NCBI GenBank assembly: GCA_002395405.1
Contig: DGWX01000061.1
Coordinates: 958-7,417 of the forward strand
Length of the DNA: 6,460 nucleotides
Reading direction: 5' to 3'
Source of the DNA: Christensenella sp. UBA4247
Lineage (GTDB): Bacteria > Bacillota > Clostridia > Christensenellales > CAG-1252
Part shown: piece by piece, positions 4,804 to 6,460 of the stretch
Position numbering within the stretch: position 1 is the stretch's first letter
How the letters are laid out: every line of letters begins with the position of its first letter
Position numbers and translations under genes: made by a program
Notes under the pieces: model-generated
The model's database searches: none
Seen by the model: only the letters and a program-made list of their open reading frames with translations
What the model was told of the DNA's origin: nothing

Positions 4804-6435
4804 ATGGCAAAGCAATTTAAGTACGGACAGGAAGCAAGAAAAGCCCTTGAAGCGGGCGTAAACGTTTTGGCGGACACCGTTAAAATCACGCTCGGACCGA
4901 AGGGCAGAAACGTCGTTCTTGATAAAAAGTACGGCGCACCCTTGATTACGAACGACGGCGTGACCATCGCCAAAGAGATCGAGCTTAAAGATCCTTTCGA
5001 GAATATGGGCGCCCAGCTCATCAAAGAAGTTTCCGTTAAAACGAACGATGTGGCCGGTGACGGAACGACCACCGCGGCGGTGCTTGCGCAAGCGATCGTT
5101 CGCGAAGGCGTAAAGAACGTGGCTGCAGGCGCGAACCCGATTATTTTGAAGAAAGGGATCCTTAAAATGACCGAATGCACGGTGGACGCTTTGAAAAAGC
5201 TCTCCGTACCCATTTCGGGAAAAACGAATATCGCGCAGGTCGCCAGCATTTCCGCAGGCGACGAGACGATCGGCGAGCTGATCAGCGACGCGATGGAAAA
5301 AGTCGGAACGGACGGCGTTATAACGATCGACGAAGGCAAAACGATGAAAACCGAGCTTACCGTCGTGGAAGGAATGCAGTTCGATCGTGGTTACGCGTCT
5401 CCCTATCTCGTAACGGATACGGACAAGATGCAAGCCGTTTTGGACGATCCTTACATTTTGATCACCGATAAAAAACTTTCGAACGTGCAGGAAATCCTTC
5501 CCATTATCGAACTCGTTTATAAAGCGGGCGCAAAGCTTCTCATTATTGCCGAAGACATCGAAGGCGAAGCGCTCAGCACGATCATTTTGAATAAACTCAA
5601 AGGCGTGTTTAACTGCGTGGCTGTCAAAGCTCCCGCATTCGGCGACAGAAGAAAAGCGATCCTCGAAGACATCGCGCTTCTGACGGGCGGTCAAGTGATT
5701 ACCGAAGACCTCGGTCTCGATCTTAAAACCGCGGACATTTCGATGCTCGGTCGCTGCCGTCAGGTAAAAGTCGATAAGGACAATACGACCATCGTAGGCG
5801 GCGCAGGTTCGAAAGAAGCGATCGCGGCGCGCGTTCAATCCATCAAAGCGCAGATCGCGGAGACCACGAGCGATTACGATCGTGAAAAGCTCCAAGAAAG
5901 AGTTGCGAAATTGTCGGGCGGCGTCGGCGTGATCGGCGTAGGCGCGGCAACGGAAGTGGAAATGAAAGAGAAGAAGCTCCGCATCGAAGACGCCCTCGCG
6001 GCAACGAGAGCTGCGGTGGAAGAAGGTATCGTTCCCGGCGGCGGCGTAGCTCTTATCAGCGTGATCCCTTCTTTGAGAAGCGTTCTCGATACCCTTTCCG
6101 GCGATGAAAGAACGGGCGCTGCGATCGTTCTCCGCGCGCTGGAAGAACCGGTCAGACAGATTGCCGTAAACGCGGGCAAGGAAGGCAGCGTCGTTGCGAA
6201 CGCGATTTTGGAAGGCGTGGCGAAGAAAAAGAACTTCGGTTACGACGCGCTCAACGACGAATACTGCGATATGGTGGAAAAGGGCATTCTCGATCCGACC
6301 AAAGTTACGAGAACCGCTTTGCAAAACGCGGCGAGCGTTGCTGCGACTCTCCTTACGACCGAATCCCTCGTTGCGGATATTCCCGAACCCCCGGCACCCG
6401 TTCAACCCCAAGGCGGAATGGACGGAATGTATTGA
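4804..6435 (+). CDS. groEL: Chaperonin GroEL (Hsp60)
   Basis: ATP-driven double-ring chaperonin that encloses and folds cytoplasmic proteins together with GroES. The 543 residues are complete (E. coli 548). The equatorial domain has LGPKGRNVVLD (30-40), TNDGVTIAKE (49-58) and the ATP motif GDGTTTA (85-91; Asp86 matches E. coli Asp87). The apical domain (about 190-370) contains the helices that bind substrate and GroES, including EDIEGEALSTI (250-260) and KAPAFGDRRKA (275-285). The second equatorial part has Asp396 in IEDALAATRAA (E. coli Asp398) and the chaperonin signature AAVEEGIVPGGG (403-414). The tail ends GGMDGMY, a short version of the GGM repeat. AAAGGAGG at 4788-4795 sits 8 bases before the ATG; the ATG at 4799 is out of frame. 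It is co-transcribed with groES. Only 25 bases follow the stop, and no terminator is visible in them. Confidence 0.98.
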   Translation: MAKQFKYGQEARKALEAGVNVLADTVKITLGPKGRNVVLDKKYGAPLITNDGVTIAKEIELKDPFENMGAQLIKEVSVKTNDVAGDGTTTAAVLAQAIVREGVKNVAAGANPIILKKGILKMTECTVDALKKLSVPISGKTNIAQVASISAGDETIGELISDAMEKVGTDGVITIDEGKTMKTELTVVEGMQFDRGYASPYLVTDTDKMQAVLDDPYILITDKKLSNVQEILPIIELVYKAGAKLLIIAEDIEGEALSTIILNKLKGVFNCVAVKAPAFGDRRKAILEDIALLTGGQVITEDLGLDLKTADISMLGRCRQVKVDKDNTTIVGGAGSKEAIAARVQSIKAQIAETTSDYDREKLQERVAKLSGGVGVIGVGAATEVEMKEKKLRIEDALAATRAAVEEGIVPGGGVALISVIPSLRSVLDTLSGDERTGAAIVLRALEEPVRQIAVNAGKEGSVVANAILEGVAKKKNFGYDALNDEYCDMVEKGILDPTKVTRTALQNAASVAATLLTTESLVADIPEPPAPVQPQGGMDGMY

Positions 6436-6460
6436 TCAAATCCGTATTGAATAAAAGAAA

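Noticed and set aside
4696..6411. A 571-codon open frame on the minus strand opposite groES/groEL
   Set aside because: It is antisense to unmistakable groEL, its composition is rich in Arg, Phe and His as expected of a shadow frame, and it has no ribosome binding site.
1..6460. A new multi-gene defence, mobile or biosynthetic system
   Set aside because: All genes belong to known housekeeping or metabolic families in separate transcription units. I see no integrase, transposase, toxin-antitoxin pair, CRISPR repeats or unknown conserved gene.

Overview
This window is about 6.5 kb of bacterial chromosome and most likely comes from a Firmicute of the Clostridia class, possibly an uncultured gut or anaerobic lineage. 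That placement is inference from protein style. The MurG-like protein carries the Gram-positive pattern GGTAGH...HESD...SRGDQ, GroEL ends in a short GGM tail, every gene has a strong AAGGAG-type ribosome binding site, and the spacers are AT-rich while the genes have moderate GC. No mobile element, CRISPR array, tRNA or rRNA is visible, and no gene looks broken. The only incomplete gene is dhaK, which runs off the left edge.

Layout, left to right. (1) Positions 1-1880, minus strand: a glycerol/dihydroxyacetone operon. A good sigma-A promoter (1853-1880) and a leader with a perfect palindrome (1803-1820) precede gldA (glycerol dehydrogenase). A strong intercistronic hairpin follows, then the first 180 codons of dhaK (dihydroxyacetone kinase, substrate-binding subunit). 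Together they would oxidise glycerol to dihydroxyacetone and then phosphorylate it into glycolysis. (2) Positions 1976-3068, minus strand: a single murG-type glycosyltransferase gene for the lipid II step of peptidoglycan synthesis. It has no cell-wall gene next to it and ends at its own intrinsic terminator. (3) Positions 3069-3235: a divergent control region. It holds a clear plus-strand promoter with a perfect 9-bp inverted repeat around its -35 box, and a second inverted repeat on the murG side. (4) Positions 3236-4266, plus strand: an alpha/beta hydrolase of the lysophospholipase/monoacylglycerol lipase type, followed by a hairpin terminator. (5) Positions 4267-6435, plus strand: a regulatory region and the groES-groEL chaperonin operon. 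It has an extended -10 promoter, and the usual HrcA/CIRCE operator is not visible in the upstream sequence shown.

The genes fall into four separate transcription units with unrelated roles. I see no new multi-gene system. The features most worth a second look are regulatory: the inverted repeats at the hydrolase and gldA promoters, the missing canonical CIRCE at groESL, and the isolated murG.
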